A stretch of DNA of 37,397 nt from Methylobacterium segetis (GTDB lineage: Bacteria; Pseudomonadota; Alphaproteobacteria; Rhizobiales; Beijerinckiaceae), in assembly GCF_004348265.1 (NCBI RefSeq), contig NZ_SMNT01000056.1:1-37397 (forward strand). Reading direction: 5' to 3'. The notes beneath the pieces were generated by a model. The model was given only the letters and a program-made list of their open reading frames with translations, did not search any database and was not told the origin of the DNA. Each line of letters starts with the position of its first letter. The stretch's first letter is position 1. This document shows positions 6,646 to 12,836 of this stretch, one piece after another. The translations under genes and the position numbers were made by a program.

Positions 6646-6937
6646 TTCTGGTGCCTGGATCTGGCGTGCTCGCCAGCTTTGACTGCACATCGGACGGCAG
6701 ACCGTAAAGACTGCCGTCCATGATCCAGTCACGCGTGATGCCGAAGAGCTTCTTCAGCTTGAGCATCACCGCATCGCTCGGCGGGCTCCTACCCTTCTCG
6801 TAGTGGTTCCAGGTGTTGGTCGACACCTCGCACCGACCTGCCGCATCAACCTGAGACGCGAAGAACGCGGACCTCAGGATGCGCACTCGACTGGCAATTT
6901 CTGCTTTCCGATCAGCGGGTAAGGAGACTTGCGGCAT
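6608..6937 (-). CDS. phage repressor, XRE-family (CI-like, no cleavage domain)
   Basis: 109 residues. The helix-turn-helix occupies about residues 9-65: DRKAEIASRVRILRSAFFASQVDAAGRCEVSTNTWNHYEKG followed by LKLKKLFGITRDWIMDG. The arrangement (LFGIT.DWIMDG) is typical of CI/Cro-type phage repressors. The last 40 residues are short and Pro/Thr-rich, with no S24 LexA-like peptidase. It is divergent from the Cro-like gene and its start is 8 bases from operator O3, which fits autoregulation. ATG 6937 is chosen because the domain begins there; in-frame ATGs at 6973 and 6988 would run through O3. Confidence 0.8.
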   Translation of the reverse strand: MPQVSLPADRKAEIASRVRILRSAFFASQVDAAGRCEVSTNTWNHYEKGRSPPSDAVMLKLKKLFGITRDWIMDGSLYGLPSDVQSKLASTPDPGTRTNRPRAVEKSSA

Positions 6938-6944
6938 GCGAGCA

Positions 6945-6963
6945 TATTCACATGCTGTGTATC
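6945..6963. promoter_or_regulatory. operator O3 (right pair, next to repressor start)
   Basis: TATTCACA-TGC-TGTGTATC matches the half-site consensus at 7 of 8 on each side. It lies 8 bases from the repressor start codon, so occupancy would limit repressor synthesis. Its centre is 51 bases from that of O4, close to five helical turns. Confidence 0.65.
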
Positions 6964-6989
6964 CGCTATCCATGAAGTTCGTGTGCATA

Positions 6990-7016
6990 TTGCCATATAC
7001 CCAATCTGTGTATATT
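6990..7016 (+). promoter_or_regulatory. candidate rightward early promoter (PR-like)
   Basis: TTGCCA at 6990-6995 and TATATT at 7011-7016 with a 15-base spacer that is operator O4. The element closely parallels the leftward promoter read on its own strand. The predicted start of transcription would be at or within two or three bases of the Cro-like ATG at 7025. Confidence 0.5.
6996..7014. promoter_or_regulatory. operator O4 (right pair)
   Basis: TATACCCA-ATC-TGTGTATA, a near-perfect dyad; its reverse complement differs from O1 at one base. It fills the spacer of the rightward promoter and ends 10 bases before the Cro-like start codon. Confidence 0.75.
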
Positions 7017-7024
7017 AGAGGGGC

Positions 7025-7264
7025 ATGGACGCCCTCACGACCACCTCCGCTGTCATCGACGCGCTCGGCGGCACAGCAGCTGTGGCCAGGCTCACGAGCC
7101 GGTCGATGCAGGCGGTTTCGAACTGGCGGGAGCGCGGATTCTTCTCGGCGGCATCGTACCAGCCGATCTCAGTAGGTTTGGCCGAGAAGGATCTGCGCGC
7201 GGATCCGCGCCTCTGGCGTTCGATTCCGCCATCAGCGTTGATCTCGACCGGAGCGGCGGCATGA
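7025..7264 (+). CDS. Cro-like / YdaS-type helix-turn-helix protein
   Basis: 79 residues. The N-terminal half is a short helix-turn-helix of the type used by phage Cro and YdaS proteins: TSAVIDALGGTAAVARLTSRSMQAVSNWRERGFFSA. The C-terminal part (RADPRLWRSIPPSAL) is short. It is divergent from the repressor, with operators O3/O4 between, the standard position for Cro. The GAGGGG stretch upstream is only one base from the ATG, too close for a normal ribosome binding site, and the predicted transcription start is very near, so the message may be leaderless. Its stop overlaps the next start (ATGA). Confidence 0.75.
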   Translation: MDALTTTSAVIDALGGTAAVARLTSRSMQAVSNWRERGFFSAASYQPISVGLAEKDLRADPRLWRSIPPSALISTGAAA

Positions 7265-7482
7265 ACGCCCCGCACCTCACCGCCCTCGGTATCGAGCGCA
7301 ACGGCCGCCGCATCGCAACAGTCGGAGGGCACCGCGAGGGCGTCAGCCTCCGGCTTGCCTCGGACTTCGGCAACGTCATCTGCACCCTCTCCCCCGACGA
7401 AGCCGATCATCTCTCGCGCCTCCTTGCCGAGCAGGCTGCGAACGCGCGGCTCGCCGCGCGCGCCATTGAGGAAGTCGCCTGA
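7261..7482 (+). CDS. small hypothetical phage protein
   Basis: 73 residues, no family recognised. A beta-rich N terminus (HLTALGIERNGRRIATVGGHREGVSLRLASDFGNVICTL) is followed by a helix (SPDEADHLSRLLAEQAANARLAARAIEEVA). It overlaps the Cro-like gene by four bases (ATGA) and shares one base with the Crp-like gene. It is therefore an early rightward gene under the PR-like promoter. Confidence 0.65.
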   Translation: MNAPHLTALGIERNGRRIATVGGHREGVSLRLASDFGNVICTLSPDEADHLSRLLAEQAANARLAARAIEEVA

Positions 7483-8156
7483 TGCTCGCCTCTCATCCCG
7501 CCGCGGCCGACGTCGCGAACACGCTGCTCGCCGAGCTGATCTGGGCCGCGCCCGGAGGAGTGCTGTCGGGACTGGAGGTCTGCACGCTCGAGACCAGTGC
7601 GCTCCTGATCGTGCCCGGGTCCCGGCCCGAGCACGTCGTCTTCCCGGAGGCGGGCTACGTCTCCCTGATGGCCGGCGACGCCACGCGTCGCGTCGAGGTC
7701 GCAATGCTCGGCCGCCGCGACCTCGTCGGGGTCGATCTGGCGCTGACCGACGAAGTGGCGAGCTACGCGGCCATCGTGCGCGTCGGCGGGCCGGCCTACT
7801 GCCTGCCGCTCGATGAGATTCGCCGGCTGCTCCTCGAATGCCCCGCCGTCGCCGAGGTCCTGCACCGCCATCTGCGGCAGCAGCTCGAAGGCAGCCTCTG
7901 GGCTCACGGTGCGTCGATGGTCCGCTCGCTCGAGCGTCGCCTCGCGGCTTGGCTCGTCGAAGCATCCGGTCTGCTGGACTCGGCGATCCTGCCCGCCACG
8001 CACGACCACATCGCGCAGATGCTCGGCTTCCGGCGCGCCAGCGTAACGGTCGCGCTGCATGTTCTCGAAGGCGATGGCCTGATCCGTTCGACCCGCGGCC
8101 GCGTCGAGATCCGAGATCGCGATCGCGTCGCCTGCCTCGCTGCTGGGACGCGCTGA
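7482..8156 (+). CDS. Crp/Fnr-family transcription regulator
   Basis: 224 residues. Residues about 15-140 have the cupin-like effector domain outline (GVLSGLEVCTLETSALLIVPGSRPEHVVFPEAGYVSLM...VEVAMLGRRDLVGVD), and a dimer helix follows. The C-terminal winged helix-turn-helix is clear: HDHIAQMLGFRRASVTVALHVLEGDGLIRSTRGRVEIRDRDRV (about residues 170-215). The canonical cAMP-binding phosphate cassette is not obvious and there are no Fnr cysteines, so the effector is unknown. It sits in the phage early rightward operon with coupled overlaps. It may tie phage expression to host state. Confidence 0.8.
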   Translation: MLASHPAAADVANTLLAELIWAAPGGVLSGLEVCTLETSALLIVPGSRPEHVVFPEAGYVSLMAGDATRRVEVAMLGRRDLVGVDLALTDEVASYAAIVRVGGPAYCLPLDEIRRLLLECPAVAEVLHRHLRQQLEGSLWAHGASMVRSLERRLAAWLVEASGLLDSAILPATHDHIAQMLGFRRASVTVALHVLEGDGLIRSTRGRVEIRDRDRVACLAAGTR

Positions 8157-8157
8157 C

Positions 8158-8286
8158 ATGCGCTCGGTCCTGCCCCTTCTGCCGGTTGCTCTGGCGCTGT
8201 GCCTCGTGGCGCTCGTCGGGATCGCCGTATGGCGCATGGCCGAGCGCGGCGAGCTTCCTGTGCTTCATCTCAGAGCCGGCCGATGA
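8158..8286 (+). CDS. 42-residue single-pass membrane protein
   Basis: The frame from ATG 8158 to TGA 8284-8286 reads MRSVLPLLPVALALCLVALV then GIAVWRMAERGELPVLHLRAGR: one membrane helix (about residues 5-25) and a short basic tail. It starts one base after the stop of the Crp-like gene. It is below the usual size limit for gene finders. No homology is claimed. Confidence 0.5.
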   Translation: MRSVLPLLPVALALCLVALVGIAVWRMAERGELPVLHLRAGR

Positions 8287-8364
8287 CGCCGCGCTCCTAC
8301 GCTCTCGACCAGGGTGCCGACTGGGCTGATCCAGGCGGCGTGAAAGACCCTGCGCGGACCCCGT

Positions 8365-8441
8365 TGCCGGCACGGGCCGAGAAAGCCGGCACCCCTTCAC
8401 CGCGTATCCCGGCCGCTCACCAGTGTCGGGGCGATGCCCCG
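8365..8441 (+). other. two GC hairpins in the 8287-8471 gap
   Basis: TGCCGGC at 8365-8371 pairs with GCCGGCA at 8385-8391, and CGGGGC at 8427-8432 pairs with GCCCCG at 8436-8441 (3-base loop, extendable through G-U pairs). No U-run follows either. They could be attenuating, processing or mRNA-stabilising elements in the leader of the next gene. Their presence is also a reason not to extend that gene upstream to 8283. Confidence 0.45.
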
Positions 8442-8471
8442 GTGGCGGCGCCCTCACGCCAGGGCGACACC

Positions 8472-8861
8472 ATGACGGACGCGCGCCATCTCCTGCTTCT
8501 CGCCCTTCGCTGCCGCTACGCCTCGGCCGCCTTCGCGCTCAAGGCGCGTGAGGTCGAGCGGGCCAGAGGCGACGGAGCCTCCGCGCTCGCCGCCGATCTG
8601 GCAGCGACCTCGATACATCTGCTTCAGGCGGCCGATGAGCTGACGCGCACGGCGGTTGATGCGCGCACGCCAGACGCTGTCCTCCTCGCCGAGGTCCGGG
8701 CCCATCTCGCGGCCGGTGGCGACGTCGTGCTCGTCGCGGCGCCCCTGCCCGCGGGCATTGTCGTTGGCGAGTCGCAGCACGCGGCGTCCGCTCCAGTGGC
8801 CGAACCAGTCCGGCGCGCGTCGCGCTGGGCGTGGCTCAACCCGTTCGTGCGGGTGGCCTGA
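8472..8861 (+). CDS. hypothetical phage protein
   Basis: 129 residues starting MTDARHLLLLALRCRYASAAFALKAREVERARG: helical and Ala-rich through about residue 90, then a hydrophobic stretch (AAGGDVVLVAAPLPAGIVV) and the end RRASRWAWLNPFVRVA. No family was recognised. ATG 8472 is chosen because AGGGCGA precedes it and because the upstream extension to 8283 (Pro/Arg-rich, hairpin-containing) does not look coded. A minus-strand frame (8454-8969) is also open here and was judged less likely. Confidence 0.55.
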   Translation: MTDARHLLLLALRCRYASAAFALKAREVERARGDGASALAADLAATSIHLLQAADELTRTAVDARTPDAVLLAEVRAHLAAGGDVVLVAAPLPAGIVVGESQHAASAPVAEPVRRASRWAWLNPFVRVA

Positions 8862-9256
8862 CATGTTGTCGTTCGCGATCATCTCGGGCGTCTCGGCCTC
8901 AGGATCTCGCGAGCACTGTATCGCGGGCACGATCCCGCGCCGGTTACTGCCCGGAATTCGGCTGTGCATGACGCGTCGTCTCCCGAGCTGCGGCTTGCCT
9001 GATCAGGCGCCGCACGATCGCGCGCACGCCCGGCTCTTCGATGTTCTCAACGTCCTGCGCGGCCGCCTTCTGGCGGCGCTGGCGACGTCGGTGGGCGGCG
9101 GCGGCGCGCGGCAGGCGCGCCTCCCAGCCCGGTCTTCCCTTCACCCGCAGCTCGCCCTTGCCGGGGCTGGCCGCGGTCTCTCGCGCGATCGCCTGTGCTT
9201 GGCGGCCGTCGATCGCGCCTTCGTCCTCTCGTCTTCCGTTCGCGGGGGTCGCTGAG
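8862..9256. other. 395-base stretch of uncertain coding
   Basis: A plus-strand frame at 8863-9255 (ATG one base after the previous stop; MLSFAIISGVSASG..., Arg/Leu-rich end) and a minus-strand frame at 8944-9273 (MKEAADISATPANG..., ending in a basic helical RRLIRQAAARETT) both stay open. GC at codon positions one and three is nearly equal in both, so base composition does not decide. The minus-strand protein looks slightly more natural (charged and helical), but it would overlap the start of the next plus-strand gene and oppose the operon. I see no repeat, RNA gene or promoter here. Confidence 0.3.
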
Positions 9257-9703
9257 ATGTCTGCTGCCTCCTTCATCCCTGATGGCCTCTCCGATCGGCT
9301 CACCCCGATGCACACAGCATCGGGGAAGAAGATGGGAAAGTCGCACGCAGCTTCTGCACAGTCGCACGCTCGCGCTACCCAGTTGGGTGAGTCGGAACGT
9401 ACAGTTGTCCAAGAACGAACGAACGAGTTCCTCAGAGCGATGTACCCGGTGAAGACCGCCGACAACGTCGCGGCGGATACCGGCATCTCGGCCAATACGG
9501 TGTCGAAATGGCTCGACCGCGGTTCGGCCCCGACGTCATGGGCCTTCCTGCGCCTGCTGAGCGCCTACGGCCCGGATCTCGTGTGCGCCGTCATGGACAG
9601 CCCGCCCGCGTGGCTCGATCGGGCCGCGAAGGAGCAGCGGCGCGAGCGCCTGGAGGCGCAGATCGCCGCCCTGCAATCCCAGCTCGACGGAGGTGCTCGG
9701 TGA
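9257..9703 (+). CDS. helix-turn-helix phage protein
   Basis: 148 residues. The conserved part starts around residue 55 and includes a helix-turn-helix: EFLRAMYPVKTADNVAADTG then ISANTVSKWLDRGSAPTSWAFLRLL. A helical C terminus rich in Arg, Glu and Gln follows (RAAKEQRRERLEAQIAALQSQL). The fold and the W-x-DRG-SAPTSW segment suggest a DNA-binding protein of the CII/Cro-like type used in phage early operons. A start at 9332 (25 residues shorter) is possible. GGGGG 9 bases before 9257 supports the longer form. It overlaps the next gene by GTGA. Confidence 0.65.
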   Translation: MSAASFIPDGLSDRLTPMHTASGKKMGKSHAASAQSHARATQLGESERTVVQERTNEFLRAMYPVKTADNVAADTGISANTVSKWLDRGSAPTSWAFLRLLSAYGPDLVCAVMDSPPAWLDRAAKEQRRERLEAQIAALQSQLDGGAR

Positions 9704-9924
9704 GGCGAGTCCATGGTCTCTGGCTGCTGCTCCGGTCGGCACTCGCCGCCGGCCTGCGCGCGCTGCTGGAGCCGCCGCTCTGGATCATCCGCGCGGTCAA
9801 CGGCCTCGCCAACGCGATCGACCCGGACATGCCGGAGAGCCTGTGGGCGCCCCGCGAGTGGCTGCCCCGCCTCTGGTCGCGCGACCACGACCCCCGCAAC
9901 GACATCAGGGAGCGCCGGCCGTGA
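9700..9924 (+). CDS. small hypothetical protein, amphipathic N terminus
   Basis: 74 residues from GTG 9700, which overlaps the upstream stop as GTGA, with GGAGG at 9689-9693 as ribosome binding site. The N terminus (GLWLLLRSALAAGLRALLEPPLWIIRAVNGLANAI) is hydrophobic and Arg-punctuated, like a membrane-associated helix. The C terminus is Asp/Pro/Trp-rich (WAPREWLPRLWSRDHDPRND). No family was recognised. Similar short proteins are common in phages of Rhizobiales, by general recollection only. Confidence 0.6.
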   Translation: MRRVHGLWLLLRSALAAGLRALLEPPLWIIRAVNGLANAIDPDMPESLWAPREWLPRLWSRDHDPRNDIRERRP

Positions 9925-10205
9925 GCGACCGCGTCGAGCTCACCGATTCCGGCTTCGTAGTGCGCGATGCGCGCGACCGGGCGATCGCCATCCTGAAGGT
10001 CGAGCCCGGCACAGGCGAGGCCCGCTTGTTCCTCGCGTCGGAGCGCGAGGTCGAGGCCGCTTTGCCGCTCGCCGAGCTGAAGACCTTTGCCGAGACGCTC
10101 GCCCGCGCGCATCGCGCCGCGCTCCTCGCCCAGGTCACCGACGACGCCCGCCCCTGCGTGCCGCGCTCCGCCGACCTGCCTGAAGTCACGAGCCCCTGGG
10201 GCTGA
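9921..10205 (+). CDS. small hypothetical phage protein
   Basis: 94 residues from GTG 9921, overlapping the previous stop as GTGA. A beta-rich start (VELTDSGFVVRDARDRAIAILKVEPGTGEARLFLASEREV) is followed by a helix (LAELKTFAETLARAHRAALLAQVTDDARP). No domain was recognised. The frame continues upstream, but that part is a shadow of the neighbours. It is followed by a perfect GC hairpin and then the GapR-like gene. Confidence 0.6.
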   Translation: MSDRVELTDSGFVVRDARDRAIAILKVEPGTGEARLFLASEREVEAALPLAELKTFAETLARAHRAALLAQVTDDARPCVPRSADLPEVTSPWG

Positions 10206-10213
10206 CACCGCCA

Positions 10214-10230
10214 CGCGGGCCGCGCCCGCG
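10214..10230 (+). other. perfect 7-bp GC hairpin before the GapR-like gene
   Basis: CGCGGGC (10214-10220), loop CGC, GCCCGCG (10224-10230). It lies in the 42-base gap just upstream of the TGGAG ribosome binding site of the next gene and has no following U-run. Similar hairpins occur in the other non-overlapping gaps of this phage. Confidence 0.5.
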
Positions 10231-10247
10231 CAACTGGAGAGACCACG

Positions 10248-10667
10248 ATGGCCGAGAAGCTGAAGTCGGAGAAGCGAGCCGGGATACATTCCGAGGTGCT
10301 GAAGAGCTTGATCTCGAAGTGCGACGAGATGCGAGCCGACATGGATGAGGCTCGGGGCACGCTCGGTGCGGCCATCAAGGATGCCGAGGACACGCACGGC
10401 GTGCACCGCAAGGCGTTCAAGCTCGTGCTCTCGCTGAAGCGGATGGAGGACGCCGCCCGGGCCGACTTCCTGCGCGCGCTCGACGACTATCGCGAGAAGC
10501 TCGACCTCAACCCCCAAAAGGACCTCTTCGACGAGGCCGATGAAGGCGACGAGCAGGCGCGTCGCGCCCAGCAGGCTGACGCCGCGGCCACCGCCGATCG
10601 CGCCGCCGAGAACAGCGCGGCGCTCAAGGGCGGCATCAAGCAGAAGCAGCCGGCCGGGGTGCACTGA
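10248..10667 (+). CDS. coiled-coil protein resembling GapR/DUF2312
   Basis: 139 residues. Residues 13-85 form helices laid out like GapR, the alphaproteobacterial DNA-overtwisting protein: LKSLISKCDEMRADMDEARG, then GAAIKDAEDTHG, then KAFKLVLSLKRMEDAARADFLRALDDY. The paired-helix pattern and the G-x-x-xKAxK position fit, but identity is low. The C terminus is acidic then Ala-rich (LFDEADEGDEQARRAQQADAAA). If related, it would bind AT-rich or overtwisted DNA near the replication genes. An unrelated coiled-coil protein is equally possible. The start has TGGAG 9 bases upstream. Confidence 0.5.
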   Translation: MAEKLKSEKRAGIHSEVLKSLISKCDEMRADMDEARGTLGAAIKDAEDTHGVHRKAFKLVLSLKRMEDAARADFLRALDDYREKLDLNPQKDLFDEADEGDEQARRAQQADAAATADRAAENSAALKGGIKQKQPAGVH

Positions 10668-10670
10668 GCC

Positions 10671-11189
10671 ATGGCGCTGCCGAAGATCCTCGCCCTCGAC
10701 CTTGCGACGAAGGTCGGCTTCGCCTGCGGTGCGCCCGACGGCGAGCCGCTCTACGGGACAAAGGTCCTGCCGTCGACGGGCGAGGACATCGGTCGCTTCG
10801 CCGAAGCCTACAACACCTGGCTCCTCGACATGATCACGCTGGAGAGCCCAGTGCTGGTCGTGTTCGAGGCACCGGTGCTGCCGGGCAAGACCACGCCCGC
10901 CACGGCCCGCAAGCTGATGGGCCTCGCCTGGCACACCGAGTTTGTCTGCCGCCTGCGCGAGGTGCGCTGCGTCGAGCACCACCTGCAGAGCGTCAAGAAG
11001 TTCTTCGCCGGCAGCGGTCGAGCCGAGAAAGACGACATGATCGCGGCGGCCCGCCGCCAGGGCTGGGATCCGAAGGACGACAACGCGGCTGACGCGCTCG
11101 GCCTCTGGGCCTGCGCGGTGCACGAGAAGGCGCCGCGCTTCGCCGAGCGCTTCAGGCTTGGCGCCCTCACCACCGGGAGGGCGGCATGA
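10671..11189 (+). CDS. RuvC-like Holliday junction resolvase
   Basis: 172 residues with an RNase H-like fold. The acidic catalytic set is visible: Asp10 in ILALDLATKVGFACG, Glu66 in VLVVFEAP, and Asp137/Asp141 in DDNAADALGLW, plus the Lys/Arg-rich GSGRAEKDDM segment before it. The size equals bacterial RuvC (about 170). Phage versions resolve branched DNA before packaging. It starts three bases after the GapR-like stop and overlaps the next gene (ATGA). Position in the replication cluster fits the role. Confidence 0.8.
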   Translation: MALPKILALDLATKVGFACGAPDGEPLYGTKVLPSTGEDIGRFAEAYNTWLLDMITLESPVLVVFEAPVLPGKTTPATARKLMGLAWHTEFVCRLREVRCVEHHLQSVKKFFAGSGRAEKDDMIAAARRQGWDPKDDNAADALGLWACAVHEKAPRFAERFRLGALTTGRAA

Positions 11190-11434
11190 CAACGGCACTC
11201 GAGCATCTCGCAGAACTCGCGAGCGGTGAGATGGCCGACGCGGCCGGCGACACCGGACGGATGAGCGACCTGATCTCGGCGCTGACCGCCGCGGTTAGCC
11301 TCGCGATCGCTACGCAGGCCGAGGGCGATCCGCGCGTGGCGAGCTTTCTCTGCGAGCGCACGACCGACCTCATCTTCAAGACGGTGTCCGAGCACGAGCG
11401 CGAGATCATGCTCGCCTTGCGGGGTTTCCGATGA
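11186..11434 (+). CDS. small hypothetical phage protein
   Basis: 82 residues, helical throughout (LEHLAELASGEMADAAGDTGRMSDLISALTAAVSLAIATQ) with a short second half (DPRVASFLCERTTDLIFKTVSEHEREIMLALRGFR). No family was recognised. It is coupled at both ends by four-base ATGA overlaps between the resolvase and the next small gene. Confidence 0.6.
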   Translation: MTTALEHLAELASGEMADAAGDTGRMSDLISALTAAVSLAIATQAEGDPRVASFLCERTTDLIFKTVSEHEREIMLALRGFR

Positions 11435-11691
11435 CCTCGCGCTTCGCTGACCTTCCCGCCTTCCAGCCTGACCGGCCGCGCGTGCGCCAGGTCGAGGACC
11501 TCAACAACATCCGCGCCGTCCTGCCGCTGGAGGCCGCTGAGGCGTGCCTCGCGGTGTGGCGCGCGATGCACCTCGCCTCCGCCGTGCCTGCCGCGCTGCG
11601 CGAGCTCGACGCGCTGCCGGATGAGACCCGCACGCACGTCATCGCCATGTCGGACGCGATCGCCGCCTCCAGCCGCCGGAAGGCCGCATGA
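11431..11691 (+). CDS. small hypothetical phage protein
   Basis: 86 residues, no family recognised. It begins MTSRFADLPAFQPDRPRVRQVEDLNNIRAVLPLEAAEACLAVWRAM and continues as a helix with an end rich in Ala, Ser and Arg. It overlaps the upstream gene and the downstream gene by ATGA. High third-position GC supports coding. Confidence 0.6.
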   Translation: MTSRFADLPAFQPDRPRVRQVEDLNNIRAVLPLEAAEACLAVWRAMHLASAVPAALRELDALPDETRTHVIAMSDAIAASSRRKAA

Positions 11692-11939
11692 TCTGGGCCC
11701 TGCTCCACGGCGACCGGCTCGTCTTCCGCGGCACCCGCGCGGGTGCCCTCGACGCGGCCGAGCGCGCGGGCGCGCTCTCGCACCTCGTCACGGTCGAGAT
11801 CGGCGGCAAAGCCGAACGCATCATCGTCGCGGGCCGGGGCTTCCACGAGGACGGGACCGAGCTGCCGGCGCGCCTCGACCGCGGCTACCTCATCGTGCCG
11901 GCGCAGATGCTCGGCCTCGGGCAGCGGAGGGCGGCATGA
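11688..11939 (+). CDS. small hypothetical phage protein
   Basis: 83 residues with a beta-rich outline: WALLHGDRLVFRGTRAGALDAAERAG, then LVTVEIGGKAERIIVAGRGFHEDGT and YLIVPAQMLG. No family was recognised. It lies between ATGA overlaps on both sides, immediately before the methyltransferase, and could be a co-translated partner of it, though nothing in the sequence shows this. Confidence 0.6.
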   Translation: MIWALLHGDRLVFRGTRAGALDAAERAGALSHLVTVEIGGKAERIIVAGRGFHEDGTELPARLDRGYLIVPAQMLGLGQRRAA

Positions 11940-12631
11940 AGCCCGCCGGTCACACCGCTGTGATGGCCAGCCGGCGCGAGCCGCCGGACAGCCTGGAGTT
12001 CTTCCCGACGCCGCCCTGGGCGACGCGCGCGCTGATGGAGCACGTATTCTCGCACCTCGGCTTCAGCGACGATCTGCAGTTCTCGGCTTGCTGGGATCCC
12101 GCGTGTGGCGAGGGCCACATGATCGAGGTCCTGCTCGAGTATTTTGGCGGGGGCGGCTGGGGCGGCGACGTCTTCGACTACGGTAGCGGCTACCGCGTCG
12201 AGGACTTCCTCGACGAGAGGACGGTGATCGGTAGCCCCGCCGACGGAGTGCGGCCCGAGTTCATCATCACGAACCCGCCCTTCCGGCCGGCGGCGAGGTT
12301 CACCCTCCGGGCGATGGAGCTTGCGCCCGTGGTGGCCCTGCTCCTCCGGACGCAATGGCTGGAGGGCGAGGACCGCTACAACACGATCTTCCGCGATCGG
12401 CCGCCGACGCTCTACGCGCCGTTCGTGGAGCGCGTGCCTATGGTGAAGGGGCGCTGGGACCCGAAGGCCTCCACGGCCACGGCCTACGCATGGTTCGTCT
12501 GGGTGCGTGGCCGCGCGCCGATGGCGCCATTCCTGATCCCGCCGGGCCGCCGCAAGGCTCTGACGCGGTCCGATGACGCCCGCCGCTTCGAGCAAATCGC
12601 GCCGGCCCCGCTCCTCCAGGCCGCGGAGTAG
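11936..12631 (+). CDS. phage DNA methyltransferase, N6-adenine type
   Basis: 231 residues. SLEFFPTPPWATRALMEHV near residues 19-37 is the usual opening of phage adenine methyltransferases. DPACGEGHM (54-62) is the SAM-binding motif and NPPF (113-116) is the catalytic motif of N6-adenine (amino) methyltransferases. No restriction endonuclease is adjacent, so it is probably an orphan enzyme that protects phage DNA or marks it for replication timing. The target sequence cannot be deduced. The frame upstream of ATG 11936 is a shadow. Its TAG stop is 4 bases before the next start. Confidence 0.8.
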   Translation: MKPAGHTAVMASRREPPDSLEFFPTPPWATRALMEHVFSHLGFSDDLQFSACWDPACGEGHMIEVLLEYFGGGGWGGDVFDYGSGYRVEDFLDERTVIGSPADGVRPEFIITNPPFRPAARFTLRAMELAPVVALLLRTQWLEGEDRYNTIFRDRPPTLYAPFVERVPMVKGRWDPKASTATAYAWFVWVRGRAPMAPFLIPPGRRKALTRSDDARRFEQIAPAPLLQAAE

Positions 12632-12635
12632 CGGG

Positions 12636-12836
12636 ATGGCCGCCCCCAACGTCATCGACCTCCAAGCCGAGCGCGACGCGCAAGCGAACGCCGCTTGGAT
12701 CGAGTGGCTCCGCGCCTTTGAGCGCGCCCGGGCCACCGGCCGGATCGGCGACATGGCCGTGGCCGTGCGCGCCTTCGACACCTTCATGCGGCTCGCCGGC
12801 ATCCCGGAAGCCCAGCGCCAGGAGCTGCTGTCGTGA
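12636..12836 (+). CDS. small hypothetical protein upstream of the helicase
   Basis: 66 residues: MAAPNVIDLQAERDAQANAAWIEWLRAFERARATG followed by GDMAVAVRAFDTFMRLAGIPEAQRQELLS. It is a compact helical protein with no recognised family. It overlaps the helicase start as GTGA, so the two are translationally coupled. Small helical proteins in this place can be helicase accessories, but this is a guess from position. Confidence 0.6.
   Translation: MAAPNVIDLQAERDAQANAAWIEWLRAFERARATGRIGDMAVAVRAFDTFMRLAGIPEAQRQELLS

Noticed and set aside
6608..7264. Repressor and Cro-like pair as a toxin-antitoxin system (YdaS-type)
   Set aside because: Divergent arrangement with shared operators and adjoining early operons fits phage immunity; neither protein resembles a toxin.
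7015..8457. Minus-strand frame of 480 codons across the Crp-like gene
   Set aside because: Arg/Gly/Ser-rich shadow of high-GC plus-strand genes; it also crosses the rightward promoter.
8454..8969. Minus-strand frame with MIANDN and RLANDN text
   Set aside because: The text looks protein-like in places, but the frame opposes the operon and has no ribosome binding site or family. Not enough to call.
9591..11198. Minus-strand frame of 535 codons
   Set aside because: Antisense shadow of resolvase, GapR-like and neighbouring genes, which have recognisable motifs and tight overlaps.
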